Of a stretch of DNA of 64,000 bases, positions 42,705 through 51,101 are shown in pieces. Source of the DNA: Bryobacter sp. (GTDB taxonomy: Bacteria; Acidobacteriota; Terriglobia; Bryobacterales; Bryobacteraceae); NCBI GenBank assembly GCA_022843625.1, contig JALHNH010000001.1, positions 361,312 through 425,311 of the forward strand, written 5' to 3'. The notes under the pieces were generated by a model. It was not told where the DNA came from. It saw nothing but the letters and a program-made list of their open reading frames with translations, and did not search any database. Position 1 is the first letter of the stretch; every line of letters begins with the position of its first letter. The position numbers and the translations under genes were made by a program.

Positions 42705-45092
42705 TCAATCAATGTACAGAAACTCATTTGTATTTAGCAGGCCGCGCACCAATTCGCGACGCGCTGCCTCATCACTGCCTAGCAACTTACCCTGGCGTTC
42801 CAGGAACTCACCAGCCATAGCGACCTCATTGGCATCGGGCAATCTCTGAAGAACTCTCTGCCAAATTGCTTTAATGTCGGCATTCCTGGCAAGAGCAGCC
42901 GATTGTTCCACCGTAAACTGGCTGTTGAGCAAACTCAGGCTTTGCGTCGATGTTGTCGAACTCTCGCGTCTGGAACAACTGAGCACCCCTTCCGGCTGAT
43001 CGAACACTTCCAGCATTGGCATGCGGTAGGTGCGACGCACCAGCATATAGATGGACCTGCGGGTATGCTCTGACAAGTCTGATGTAACAGGCCACGCATT
43101 GCCGGGTGGCTGGCTCATTCCATAGAGTTCTTCTTTTGCCAGCGCCGGCACCACAGGCCGTCCAAACATCTTTGTGTTCAGCGTGCCCGTTGCCGCCAGC
43201 ACAGCATCCCGAATCTCTTCTGCTTCAAGCCTCCGGCGTGTGAAGTAAGAAATAAATTGGTTTTCAGGATCCTTCTCGCGGCCTTCCACCGTGCCCGATG
43301 CAGATTGCCGGTACGAGGCGGACAGCAGGATCTCGCGGTGCAGCTTCTTCATACTCCACCCGCCATCGACAAATTTCTTCGCCAGATAATCCAGTAGTTC
43401 AGGATGACTGGGAGCAGCCCCGCGGCTTCCGTAATCGCTCGAGGTTGCCACCAGGCCACGACCAAAGTGGAACTGCCAGATTCGATTTACGATCACTCGT
43501 GCCGTCAATGGGTTTTCAGGGCTTGCGATCCATTCTGCCAGGGCAGCGCGCCGCCTCGTAGTAAGTGAATCGAGCCCCGGCGCTGGAATGCTTCCACCAC
43601 CAAGTGCAGTCAAAAAGCCTGGTTGCACTTCTTCCCCAAACGGAGTGCCCTTGCCAGGGACGAAGGTTTTGGGTGCTTCGCGGCCAACATCGGTCATACC
43701 CGGTGCCAGCGGTCCCGGGCCGTAATTCCCATAGAGGGCAAGCAAGCGGTTCTTCAATTTCTCCAGTTTGTCTTTGTCACCATCATTCAGCACTCGCCAT
43801 ATCTGGTCATCGCTCGGATTCACACTCTTCATGTGCTCATCGTGCAAAGCCTTCTGAACAGGGCTGCGCTTTTCTTCTTCCACCGCAAAGGCTGCTTGAA
43901 TTTCAGCGCTTAGCTTCGACAAGCGCTCTGCCTTCATCCTCTCGAAGTAAGGCTTCTTTAGCGTCGCAAGCTCTGCGCCAATATCGTAAAGCTTGAAGTT
44001 GCGTGTCACTTCGCTCAGGTTGTAGCCGCGAGCATTGTTGTAGTGGAGGAACACATTGTTCTTTTGAAACGAAGCAAAGACAGCCTGCAGCCGGAAATAA
44101 TCTTTCTGTGGGATCGGATCATACTTATGGTCATGGCAGCGAGCGCAACCAACCGTCAGTCCCAAAAAAACGCTCGATGTCGTATCGGTAAAGTCGGTCA
44201 AACTCTCAACACGGTTGATGTCTTCTACCTTGTAAAGCATGTCGCGATTCGGCCCGACCGAATAGTATCCAGTGCCTTGCTGCTGTGCCGGATCTTCGTA
44301 CAGTTCATCCCCCGCCAATTGCTCTTTCACAAACACGTTGTAAGGCTTGTCGGCATTAAAACTCTCAATTACGTAATCCCGATATCGCCATGCATAGAGC
44401 GTATAAGGATCCTGCTCAAATCCTGCCGTATCTCCATACCGAACCAAATCCAGCCAGTGTTTACCCCACTTCTCACCATAATGCTTTGAAGCAAGCAGTC
44501 GATCCACCAGCCGCTCGTAAGCATCGGCATTTGAATCTGATTCAAATGCAGCGATAACCTCTGCTGTGGGAGGCAAGCCAGTCAGGTCGTAGCTCAACCT
44601 ACGCGCCAACGTACGTCGATCTGCTTCCTTGGCGGGCTTCAAACCCTTCTCCACATGTTTGGCCGCAACGAAGCGATCAATGTCATTCCGGGCCCAGCTC
44701 TGGCCAGCCTGCGGTACCGTCACCGCCTTCACCTTCTCAAAAGACCACCACTTCGTCCCTTCCGCCTTCGCAACTCCACCCGTTTCCGGCCATTTCGCCC
44801 CGCTTTTGATCCACTCGCGAATCACAGCCAACTCCGCATCTTTCAACTTTCCTGTCGGCGGCATCATAGCTCTGCCCTTGCCAGTCATCATCAAAAGCAG
44901 CCGGCTCTCCTCTGGCTTCCCCGGCACAACAATCCCGTCTGAAAGATCTCCTGCCTGGTCCAGACGCAACCCTGCCATCGCCGCACTCCCATGACAGGAG
45001 TAGCAGTTCTTGCTCAAAATGGCAGTTGCCTTCTCGGGCAAATTTCCATCCGCAGCAAAGCCAATCGACACAAACAGGAAATATTTCAACAT
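42705..45092 (-). CDS. PSCyt1-DUF1549-DUF1553 cytochrome-like protein (pair 3)
   Basis: A 795-residue exported protein. The signal peptide is MLKYFLFVSIGFAADG. CYSCH near residue 32 starts the PSCyt1 domain. DUF1549 includes RFVAAKHVEKGLKPAKEADR and GCARCHDHKYDPIPQKDYFR with the second CxxCH, and DUF1553 includes NPLTARVIVNRIWQFHFGRG. It lacks the LamG insertion of pair 2. It is upstream of a DUF1501 gene. The start lies 37 bp from the divergent CocE gene and the two promoters share a TAGATTCTA core. Confidence 0.88.
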   Translation of the reverse strand: MLKYFLFVSIGFAADGNLPEKATAILSKNCYSCHGSAAMAGLRLDQAGDLSDGIVVPGKPEESRLLLMMTGKGRAMMPPTGKLKDAELAVIREWIKSGAKWPETGGVAKAEGTKWWSFEKVKAVTVPQAGQSWARNDIDRFVAAKHVEKGLKPAKEADRRTLARRLSYDLTGLPPTAEVIAAFESDSNADAYERLVDRLLASKHYGEKWGKHWLDLVRYGDTAGFEQDPYTLYAWRYRDYVIESFNADKPYNVFVKEQLAGDELYEDPAQQQGTGYYSVGPNRDMLYKVEDINRVESLTDFTDTTSSVFLGLTVGCARCHDHKYDPIPQKDYFRLQAVFASFQKNNVFLHYNNARGYNLSEVTRNFKLYDIGAELATLKKPYFERMKAERLSKLSAEIQAAFAVEEEKRSPVQKALHDEHMKSVNPSDDQIWRVLNDGDKDKLEKLKNRLLALYGNYGPGPLAPGMTDVGREAPKTFVPGKGTPFGEEVQPGFLTALGGGSIPAPGLDSLTTRRRAALAEWIASPENPLTARVIVNRIWQFHFGRGLVATSSDYGSRGAAPSHPELLDYLAKKFVDGGWSMKKLHREILLSASYRQSASGTVEGREKDPENQFISYFTRRRLEAEEIRDAVLAATGTLNTKMFGRPVVPALAKEELYGMSQPPGNAWPVTSDLSEHTRRSIYMLVRRTYRMPMLEVFDQPEGVLSCSRRESSTTSTQSLSLLNSQFTVEQSAALARNADIKAIWQRVLQRLPDANEVAMAGEFLERQGKLLGSDEAARRELVRGLLNTNEFLYID

Positions 45093-45101
45093 GAGACTGT
45101 T

Positions 45102-45114
45102 TAGATTCTATAAA
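45102..45114. promoter_or_regulatory. overlapping divergent -10 boxes
   Basis: The segment TAGATTCTATAAA holds TATAAA (45109-45114) for the plus-strand CocE gene and TAGAAT (45110-45105 on the minus strand) for the DUF1553 gene, 12 nt from its ATG. The whole gap is 37 bp, so the two polymerases would compete for the same DNA. Confidence 0.4.
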
Positions 45115-45129
45115 ATCCAAAGAAGCTCG

Positions 45130-46899
45130 ATGAAGACACTCTCATTTTTAGCCCTCACCGCTCTGCTCACCTTTGCAGCTGAGCCCGGAGGCAAACCCTA
45201 CATGAACGAAATTCGTATCGAACGCCACAAGGCAGTTCCCATGCGGGATGGCGTTTCACTCTTTGCAGACGTATATCGACCCGCAGCAGAAGGCCGCTAT
45301 CCAACCATTCTCGTCAGAACTCCCTACGGCCTCCAGCGCGATGGCATCCACGAAACCATGATCAAGTTTGCCCAACGCGGCTACTCAGTAGTGGTAACCG
45401 ACAACCGCGGCCGCTACGAATCCGGCGGTAATTGGGACCCTTTCCGCTTTGAAGCCGCCGACGGCTACGACTGCATCGAATGGGCTGCCAAACAGAACTT
45501 CTCTAACGGCAAAGTAGCAATGCAGGGAGGCTCCTATCTTGGCCATGTCCAATGGGCCGCCGCCAGTCAGCAACCGCCCAGCCTCGTTGCCATGTTCCCT
45601 GCCCTTGCATCCACCAACCTCTACGCCAACTGGATCACCCACGGCGGCGCCTTCCGCCTCAGCTTCAATTACGGTTGGGGCGTCGTCCGCATGCCCAACC
45701 GCATCATGCTGCCACAATACTGGCACACCGAAGCCTACACCCCGGAAGAACTCAAATACGAAAACATCCTCCGCCATCTGCCCCTCGGCACCGGCGACCT
45801 CAAAAGCGCAGGCTCAGAAGTAAAACACTACCGCGACTGGCTCGCTCACCCCTCCTACGACGCTTACTGGAAATCCATCAGCGACGAAGAGCGCATGGAC
45901 AAAATGAAAGTCCCCGCAGAAGTTTCTGGTGGCTGGTTTGATATCTTCCTTGCCGGCACCATCAACGGCTACACGATGATGAAGCAGAAGGCCGCCACCG
46001 AATCAGCCCGCAAACACAGCCGCATGATCATTGGCCCCTGGGGCCACGGCCCAACACAAAAGTACGGCGATGTCGACTTTGGCAAAGACGCCATGATCGA
46101 CCAGTTCGACGAAGAACTCCGCTTCTTCGATTTCCATGTCAAAGGCCTCAAGAACGGTCTCGACAACAACATGCCGGTCAAGCTCTTCTACATGGGCGTC
46201 AACAAATGGCGCACCGAAGCCGATTGGCCCATTCCCAACACCAACTTCCGCGAACTCTACCTCACCGCCAAATCTCCAGCCAATTCTGTCCGCGGCGGTG
46301 GAACTCTCAGCTTCGACAAGCCCTCAGCGGCTGCAACCGACCAATACAAATACGACCCGCAGAATCCGGTGATGACCCTTGGCGGCAACAACTGCTGCGG
46401 CACTCCAACCCTCGCCGGGCCGAAAGACCAGCGTCCGATCGAACAACGCGAAGACGTCCTCGTCTACACCGGCGACTTCCTCAAAGACCCGATCACCATA
46501 GCTGGCCCCGTCAAGATGAAACTTAGCGCCGCCACCGACGGGCCAGATACCGATTGGATGGTAAAGCTCATCGACGTCTATCCCAATGGCTTTTCCATGC
46601 CAATTGCAGAAGGAATCCTCCGCGCCCGCTTCCGTAATGGTCTCGACAAGCCGGAACTTCTCACGCCAAACACAACCTATGAATTCACCGTCGATATGGC
46701 CGGCACTGCCAACACCTTTCTGCCAGGCCACCGCATCCGTATCGACATCACATCCAGCAACTTTCCCCAATTCGATCGCAACCCCAACACTGGTGAGCCT
46801 CTTGCCACTGCCACCAAAACAAGAGTTGCGCAACAAACCATCCACCTCGGCGGGCCCAAGCCCAGCCACATCATCTTGCCGGTCGTCAGCAACCCATAA
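45130..46899 (+). CDS. CocE/NonD-family serine hydrolase (X-Pro dipeptidyl-peptidase-like)
   Basis: About 589 residues. A signal peptide (MKTLSFLALTALLTFAA) is followed by an alpha/beta hydrolase: VPMRDGVSLFADVYRPAAEG, the catalytic Ser in MQGGSYLGHVQWAA near residue 133, and GPWGHGPTQKYGDVDFG for the His. A C-terminal jelly-roll (VDMAGTANTFLPGHRIRIDI) is typical of the XPDP/CocE family. Activity could be an acyl esterase or dipeptidase on exported substrates. ATG 45130 is used. It is followed 15 bp later by a strong AAAGGAG and the PLP enzyme, so the two are one transcript. Confidence 0.88.
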   Translation: MKTLSFLALTALLTFAAEPGGKPYMNEIRIERHKAVPMRDGVSLFADVYRPAAEGRYPTILVRTPYGLQRDGIHETMIKFAQRGYSVVVTDNRGRYESGGNWDPFRFEAADGYDCIEWAAKQNFSNGKVAMQGGSYLGHVQWAAASQQPPSLVAMFPALASTNLYANWITHGGAFRLSFNYGWGVVRMPNRIMLPQYWHTEAYTPEELKYENILRHLPLGTGDLKSAGSEVKHYRDWLAHPSYDAYWKSISDEERMDKMKVPAEVSGGWFDIFLAGTINGYTMMKQKAATESARKHSRMIIGPWGHGPTQKYGDVDFGKDAMIDQFDEELRFFDFHVKGLKNGLDNNMPVKLFYMGVNKWRTEADWPIPNTNFRELYLTAKSPANSVRGGGTLSFDKPSAAATDQYKYDPQNPVMTLGGNNCCGTPTLAGPKDQRPIEQREDVLVYTGDFLKDPITIAGPVKMKLSAATDGPDTDWMVKLIDVYPNGFSMPIAEGILRARFRNGLDKPELLTPNTTYEFTVDMAGTANTFLPGHRIRIDITSSNFPQFDRNPNTGEPLATATKTRVAQQTIHLGGPKPSHIILPVVSNP

Positions 46900-46914
46900 A
46901 GGAGAATAGAACTT

Positions 46915-48105
46915 ATGTCATCCCGTAGAAATTTCATCGGCGCAACGGCCGCTTTACCCCTCATCGCAACCAAAGCGAGCGCAGCCAAACTGAAAACCCC
47001 AGACTATTTCAAAGATCTGGGCATCCGTCCCTTCATCAACGCAGCAGGCACCTACACCATGCTCACTGCTTCTCTGATGTCGCAGGAAACGATGGACGCG
47101 ATGGAATACGCCTCCAAACACTTCGTCCACCTCACCAAACTTCAAGACGCCGTAGGCGCCCGAATCGCTAACCTCCTCGGCGCTGAAGCCGCCATGGTCA
47201 GCAGCGGCGCAGCCGGAGCTATGATGGTCGGCACCGCTGGTTGCATCACCGGCACCGACAACAAGGCCATCCTGCAACTCCCCGACGTCACTGGCCTTAA
47301 GAGCGAAGTCTTGGTCCAGAAGTCACACCGCTATGGTTACGACCATGCCGTCCGCGCCTGCGGCGTAAAGATGGTCGAGATCGAAACCGAAGAAGACTTC
47401 CACCAGAAAGCGGGCCCGCAAACGGCCATGGCGCTTTTCTTCAATGACAACGAACCCAAGGGGAAGATCGACGCCAAGGGCTGGGTCCGGCTCGGCAAGC
47501 AGCATAAAGTTCCCACCTTCAACGACGCTTCTGCCGACGCACTTCCCGTAGAGCGTCTAAGCCTCTACAACAAGATGGGCTTTGACCTGGTCACGTTCTC
47601 CGGCGGAAAGTGCATCTGCGCTCCACAATCCAGCGGCATCCTGATGGGCCGCAAGGATTTGATCGAAGCTGCCCGCCTCAATACCAGCCCCTATTCCGAT
47701 ACCGTCGGTCGTGGCCTGAAGGTGAACAAGGAAGAAATGCTCGGCCTCCTTGTGGCTCTCGAAAACTACCTCAAACGCGACCACGCAGCCGAAGCCCGTG
47801 AATGGGATCGCCGCGTCGACCTGATCACCAAAGCCGCAAAGAAGATGCCCTCGGTCACCTCCAAAGTGGATGTGCCGGAGATCGCCAATCACACACCTCA
47901 CCTCAAGCTGAGCTGGGATCAATCGAAAATCAAAATCAGCCCCCTCGACGTCAAAAAGCAACTGCTCGAAGGTGAACCCTCGATCGAAGTAACCCCTAGC
48001 ACCAACAAAGAGGAGCTCGTTGTCACGGTCTGGATGCTCAAACCAGGCGAAGCGGAAATCGTCGCCCGGCGCATTGCTGAAGTCCTGAAGGCTGCAACCG
48101 CCTAA
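46915..48105 (+). CDS. SelA-like PLP-dependent enzyme with Tat leader
   Basis: A 396-residue fold-type I PLP enzyme of the SelA/DgaE branch. GIRPFINAAGTYTMLTASLM and AAMVSSGAAGAMMVGTAGCI are the family start. LVTFSGGKCICAPQSSGILM contains the candidate Schiff-base Lys near residue 231. The first 25 residues (SSRRNFIGATAALPLIATKA) are a twin-arginine leader, so it should be folded with PLP in the cytoplasm and exported. Relatives include D-glucosaminate-6-phosphate ammonia-lyase; SelA itself is much larger. AAAGGAG precedes the ATG. It shares a 4-bp end with the convergent RidA gene. Confidence 0.82.
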   Translation: MSSRRNFIGATAALPLIATKASAAKLKTPDYFKDLGIRPFINAAGTYTMLTASLMSQETMDAMEYASKHFVHLTKLQDAVGARIANLLGAEAAMVSSGAAGAMMVGTAGCITGTDNKAILQLPDVTGLKSEVLVQKSHRYGYDHAVRACGVKMVEIETEEDFHQKAGPQTAMALFFNDNEPKGKIDAKGWVRLGKQHKVPTFNDASADALPVERLSLYNKMGFDLVTFSGGKCICAPQSSGILMGRKDLIEAARLNTSPYSDTVGRGLKVNKEEMLGLLVALENYLKRDHAAEAREWDRRVDLITKAAKKMPSVTSKVDVPEIANHTPHLKLSWDQSKIKISPLDVKKQLLEGEPSIEVTPSTNKEELVVTVWMLKPGEAEIVARRIAEVLKAATA

Positions 48106-48557
48106 ATGTAGGCGATTACATCAATCTCAACAAGGCTGTTTCCAGGAATCCCGCCACTTGCGGCAATCGTTGTCCGCACTGGCGGGTTTTCTCCGAAGCG
48201 GCCCTGAAACACTGCATTCATTGCCGTGTAGTCCTTCAAGTCGTTCAGATAGACATTGCATTTCAGAACCTTGTCCATCGACGATCCTGCAGCAACCAAT
48301 TCCGCTTCCACTTCCTTCAGTACCGTCTCGGTATGTGCTTTGATGTCCCCTTCATAGTGCGCTCCCTTCCCGGCAATGAACAACAGATTGCCATAGCTAA
48401 CCGCGCCGTTGAAGAGCGGTGTCTTCGATGGCTTCGAGCCCCTGCGGTGCACCTTCTTTTCAGCCACACCACTCATTTGAGCCATAGCATTCGATGCTGT
48501 AGCAAGCCAACCAGCCAAAACTCCGGCCACTGTCTGATAAAAACGAATTCGTGTCAT
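48102..48557 (-). CDS. RidA-family imine/enamine deaminase with signal peptide
   Basis: A 151-residue YjgF/YER057c/RidA protein. VKVLKEVEAELVAAGSSMDK-like spacing precedes LKCNVYLNDLKDYTAMNAVF, and NPPVRTTIAASGGIPGNSLV holds the conserved Arg. The N-terminal part (QTVAGVLAGWLATASNAMAQ) is a Sec signal, so the protein is periplasmic. RidA clears reactive enamines made by PLP dehydratases. It is convergent to an exported PLP enzyme, a fitting partner. A GGAAGG ribosome binding site lies 7 bases from the ATG. Confidence 0.85.
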   Translation of the reverse strand: MTRIRFYQTVAGVLAGWLATASNAMAQMSGVAEKKVHRRGSKPSKTPLFNGAVSYGNLLFIAGKGAHYEGDIKAHTETVLKEVEAELVAAGSSMDKVLKCNVYLNDLKDYTAMNAVFQGRFGENPPVRTTIAASGGIPGNSLVEIDVIAYI

Positions 48558-48603
48558 GAATTTTCCTTCCTGTCAGTCTTTCACAAAATTTGCGGTCAGA
48601 CTC

Positions 48604-48631
48604 TTGCAGAATCGAAACAACACGATATGCT
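48604..48631 (+). promoter_or_regulatory. promoter upstream of the H1-like gene
   Basis: TTGCAG (48604-48609), a 16-bp spacer and TATGCT (48626-48631) form a fair sigma-70-like promoter. It would start RNA near 48638, which disfavours the upstream ATG at 48632 and supports ATG 48653. Confidence 0.4.
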
Positions 48632-48652
48632 ATGTGCACGGACCCGTTCGAA

Positions 48653-49192
48653 ATGCTTGACCGTTATAAATACGTTTCCCCAGACGAAGATTCAGAAGAT
48701 CTTATGGATCAAGATGTCACGCTCGGCAATGAGCTTTCCGAGTATAACTACGACGAAGATGACCATCTGATTGAAGAAGCCGACAACGAACTTAACCCGC
48801 CCCTCTTCGTTGCTCCACATTACACGCCTCCTCCTCCAGTGCCACCTGCGCCGGTTGAAGCTAATCTGGTGGAAAAAAAATCAACTCCGGTTGCCCAGTT
48901 GAAGCCTGCCGCTCCGGCCAAGAAAGCTGCTCCGGCCAAGAAGGCCGCTCCAGCCAGGAAAGTCGCTCCGGCCAAGAAGGCCGCTCCAGCCAGGAAAGTC
49001 GCTCCGGCCAAGAAGGCCGCTCCAGCCAAGAAAGTCGCTCCGGCCAAGAAGGCCACTCCAGCCAAGAAAGCTGCTCCAGCTAAGAAAGCGGCTCCAGCTA
49101 AAAAGACTGCTCCAGCCAAAAAGAAAGCCGCCCCCGTCGCCAGGAAATCGGCGAAGAAGGCGGCCAAGAAGGGCTCCGCTAAAAAGCGTTAA
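48653..49192 (+). CDS. acidic/basic histone H1-like protein
   Basis: About 179 residues in two opposite halves. Residues 1-65 are acidic with many Asp/Glu (DEDSEDLMDQDVTLGNELSE, YNYDEDDHLIEEADNELN), then a proline-rich hinge (TPPPPVPPAP). The rest is a Lys/Ala/Pro tail of twelve APAKKA-type hexapeptides ending KKAAKKGSAKKR. The tail resembles eukaryotic H1 and the HctB/AlgP-type bacterial H1 homologues that bind DNA. An acidic N-terminal domain joined to it could counteract or regulate that binding. ATG 48653 is chosen from the promoter position; ATG 48632 would add MCTDPFE. It ends 4 bp into the convergent gene. Confidence 0.72.
   Translation: MLDRYKYVSPDEDSEDLMDQDVTLGNELSEYNYDEDDHLIEEADNELNPPLFVAPHYTPPPPVPPAPVEANLVEKKSTPVAQLKPAAPAKKAAPAKKAAPARKVAPAKKAAPARKVAPAKKAAPAKKVAPAKKATPAKKAAPAKKAAPAKKTAPAKKKAAPVARKSAKKAAKKGSAKKR
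48911..49126 (+). repeat. twelve 18-bp coding repeats (APAKKA units)
   Basis: Twelve tandem 18-bp units of the form GCTCCGGCCAAGAAGGCC encode APAKKA with A/T, K/R and A/V/T/K variants. The near identity of neighbouring units makes slippage likely, so tail length may differ between strains. Confidence 0.9.
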
Positions 49193-49410
49193 CCTTCTTT
49201 GACGGTCTTTCTGCAGCGTTGAAACAATTCGATCAAAGCATCGGCGTGCTGGTCTGCAGAAGCTCCAACTTTAATGGCTCCAAAGCCAGTAGTGGCACCG
49301 CCTGCTTTCCCATATCCCGTTTGAACGGCGATAAATTTCATCATCTCAAGAGCGATCTCGTCTTGATTATTCTTTGCGTTATCTTGTGTAGTGTTTGTCG
49401 ATTCAGCCAT
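49189..49410 (-). CDS. small protein of unknown function
   Basis: A 73-residue protein. The start is hydrophilic (AESTNTTQDNAKNNQDEIAL). A helix follows (LEMMKFIAVQTGYGKAGGAT), then a glycine-rich stretch and a C-terminal helix (ADALIELFQRCRKTVKEG). No domain or signal peptide is recognised. The ATG has GGGGA four bases before it. It is divergent from the HipA-like kinase by 26 bp and convergent on the H1-like gene with a TTAA stop-on-stop overlap. Confidence 0.5.
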   Translation of the reverse strand: MAESTNTTQDNAKNNQDEIALEMMKFIAVQTGYGKAGGATTGFGAIKVGASADQHADALIELFQRCRKTVKEG

Positions 49411-49436
49411 GACGTCCCCACTTTAGCGCACCTCCG

Positions 49437-50285
49437 ATGCCAGTAACCGCTACAAATTGGCTGCGGCCCATGCGCGGCGGCTCACAAACCCACCTTCTCA
49501 AGGCCTCCGACGGCCACCACTATGTCGTAAAGCTCACCAACAACCCACAAGGGATTCGTACCCTCATCAACGAATGGATCGCTCAGCGAATCCTTTCTTA
49601 TTTAAAAATTCCTTGTCCCGAGGTCGAAGTCATTGAAATTCCGCGAACGTTGATCGAAGCAAACCCCAAGCTGGGAATTCTCCGCAACCAGATCGTCCAA
49701 CCCCCACAAGCCGGATGGCACTTCGGCTCTCGTTACCCGGGCGACCCTACAGTCCTTACCGTGCACGACATTCTCCCGGACATCCAACTCGTCTCCTGCC
49801 GCAACCTCCATCATTTCGCAGCCATCCTCGCATTCGATAAATGGACCGCCAACGCTGATTCCCGTCAATCTGTTTTCTACCGTGCCCGTCTTCTCGATGT
49901 CTTGGCAAGCGAAGACAAAATTCCAGACCCCGAATACGCCATGCGAGGCCTGGTAGCTTCCATGATTGATCATGGTTATTGCTTCAACGGAACTTACTGG
50001 GACTTCCCAGATGCCCCAGGTTACGGCCTGTACTATCGCGCTGAGGTCTACCGGAAGATCCGCAGTTGGGACGATTTCGAACCATGGCTGTCACGAATTC
50101 AGTCTTTTCCTGAATCGATCCTCGACAAGGCCCTTCATGAAATCCCTCGCGCCTGGCTTGATTCCGCACACTTCGAAGAACTCACCTCCCTTCTCGATCA
50201 ACTCCTCAAACGCCGAGGCAAGGTGCCACAACTGATCGAATCAACCAAAAACAAATTCCCCGCTCACTTCCCCAACTGGCGCTGA
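49437..50285 (+). CDS. HipA-like kinase domain protein, no HipB partner
   Basis: A 282-residue protein of the HipA-family kinase type. GGSQTHLLKASDGHHYVVKL is the nucleotide-binding lobe with its Lys. ILAFDKWTANADSRQSVFYR near 133 matches the catalytic D-x-x-x-x-N loop, and ASMIDHGYCFNGTYWDFPDA matches the metal-binding Asp. HipA toxins phosphorylate glutamyl-tRNA synthetase and pair with a HipB repressor, but no HTH gene is adjacent, so this is a solitary form of unknown target. Its 3-prime end overlaps the thiO-like gene by 22 bp. Confidence 0.72.
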   Translation: MPVTATNWLRPMRGGSQTHLLKASDGHHYVVKLTNNPQGIRTLINEWIAQRILSYLKIPCPEVEVIEIPRTLIEANPKLGILRNQIVQPPQAGWHFGSRYPGDPTVLTVHDILPDIQLVSCRNLHHFAAILAFDKWTANADSRQSVFYRARLLDVLASEDKIPDPEYAMRGLVASMIDHGYCFNGTYWDFPDAPGYGLYYRAEVYRKIRSWDDFEPWLSRIQSFPESILDKALHEIPRAWLDSAHFEELTSLLDQLLKRRGKVPQLIESTKNKFPAHFPNWR

Positions 50286-51079
50286 ATTTCATCAGCAACC
50301 CAACGTGCCGTCCAAGGTGCCAGCAAAATACCGTTCCGGTAATGGCCATAAGCCAAAACCACCCGATCATTGATTCGCTGCAACACTGGCACATTCCCCG
50401 CCGCTGCGGGCCGAAACCCGTACCATCTCTCAGACACCTGCATTGACTTAAGGAACGGCAACAACTCTTCGGCCCTTTTTCGTAATCCCGCAATCACATC
50501 CTCGTCCATCGAAGCGTCAAAACCAATTCGCTCTTCCGTCGACCCGGCAATAATCCTTCCACGCCCTCGCTGAAGAATATACGTGTGCCCGTCCCGCAAA
50601 ATCCCCTGCAGCGTTCCTGCCGGCACACCGTCCCAGGCGAGCAAATAGCCCTTCACGGGCTCAACGTCCGGAAAACCTGAAAGACCCCAGGCACCAGTAC
50701 AAACCACAATCTGTTCCCCCGCAAGCTCATCAAGCGAACCAACACATCGCTCCTCAACACAAACCAGTAAACTCAACTCCCGCAATAGATCTCGAGGGTC
50801 CACATGCCCATCCATATCGAGGCTGCCTTCATAGAAATCGACACTGCCATTGAAAGACGCCAGCCACCCTCCGTACATCGCCGCCGAAGCCACCGCCCTT
50901 TGTCGCCATACCTCATCGGGAAAGGTCTCTGCCAGCGCACCCAGCATCCCAGCCCCTGCCCAACTCGCACTCGATTTGCGAGACAGGTCACGGTCGTAAA
51001 CAACTACCTCAAAGCCGCGCTTCTGCAATTCCCAGGCGCAACTCAAACCAATCAATCCGCCGCCAACAATTTCAATCAC
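50264..51079 (-). CDS. FAD-dependent amine oxidase, glycine oxidase (ThiO)-like
   Basis: A 271-residue DAO-family protein. IEIVGGGLIGLSCAWELQKR is the FAD dinucleotide site, KSSASWAGAGMLGALAETFP follows, and GFRPAAAGNVPVLQRINDRV and YGHYRNGILLAPWTARWVAD form the C-terminal family block. ThiO oxidises glycine to iminoacetate for the thiazole of thiamine, but no thi genes are nearby, so another amine substrate is possible. It is about 90 residues shorter than typical ThiO, mainly in the substrate domain. The start is GTG 51079, 8 nt after TATTCT. Confidence 0.82.
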   Translation of the reverse strand: MIEIVGGGLIGLSCAWELQKRGFEVVVYDRDLSRKSSASWAGAGMLGALAETFPDEVWRQRAVASAAMYGGWLASFNGSVDFYEGSLDMDGHVDPRDLLRELSLLVCVEERCVGSLDELAGEQIVVCTGAWGLSGFPDVEPVKGYLLAWDGVPAGTLQGILRDGHTYILQRGRGRIIAGSTEERIGFDASMDEDVIAGLRKRAEELLPFLKSMQVSERWYGFRPAAAGNVPVLQRINDRVVLAYGHYRNGILLAPWTARWVADEIQRQLGK

Positions 51080-51086
51080 TACACAC

Positions 51087-51093
51087 TAGAATA
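51087..51093. promoter_or_regulatory. shared bidirectional -10 box
   Basis: TAGAATA holds TAGAAT for the plus-strand gene (9 nt before ATG 51102) and TATTCT for the minus-strand gene (8 nt before GTG 51079). Only 22 bp separates the two start codons. Confidence 0.5.
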
Positions 51094-51101
51094 AAGGTTT
51101 C

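Noticed and set aside
48911..49126. tandem repeats that could be taken for a CRISPR array
   Set aside because: Units are 18 bp, contiguous with no spacers, and in frame within a coding sequence.
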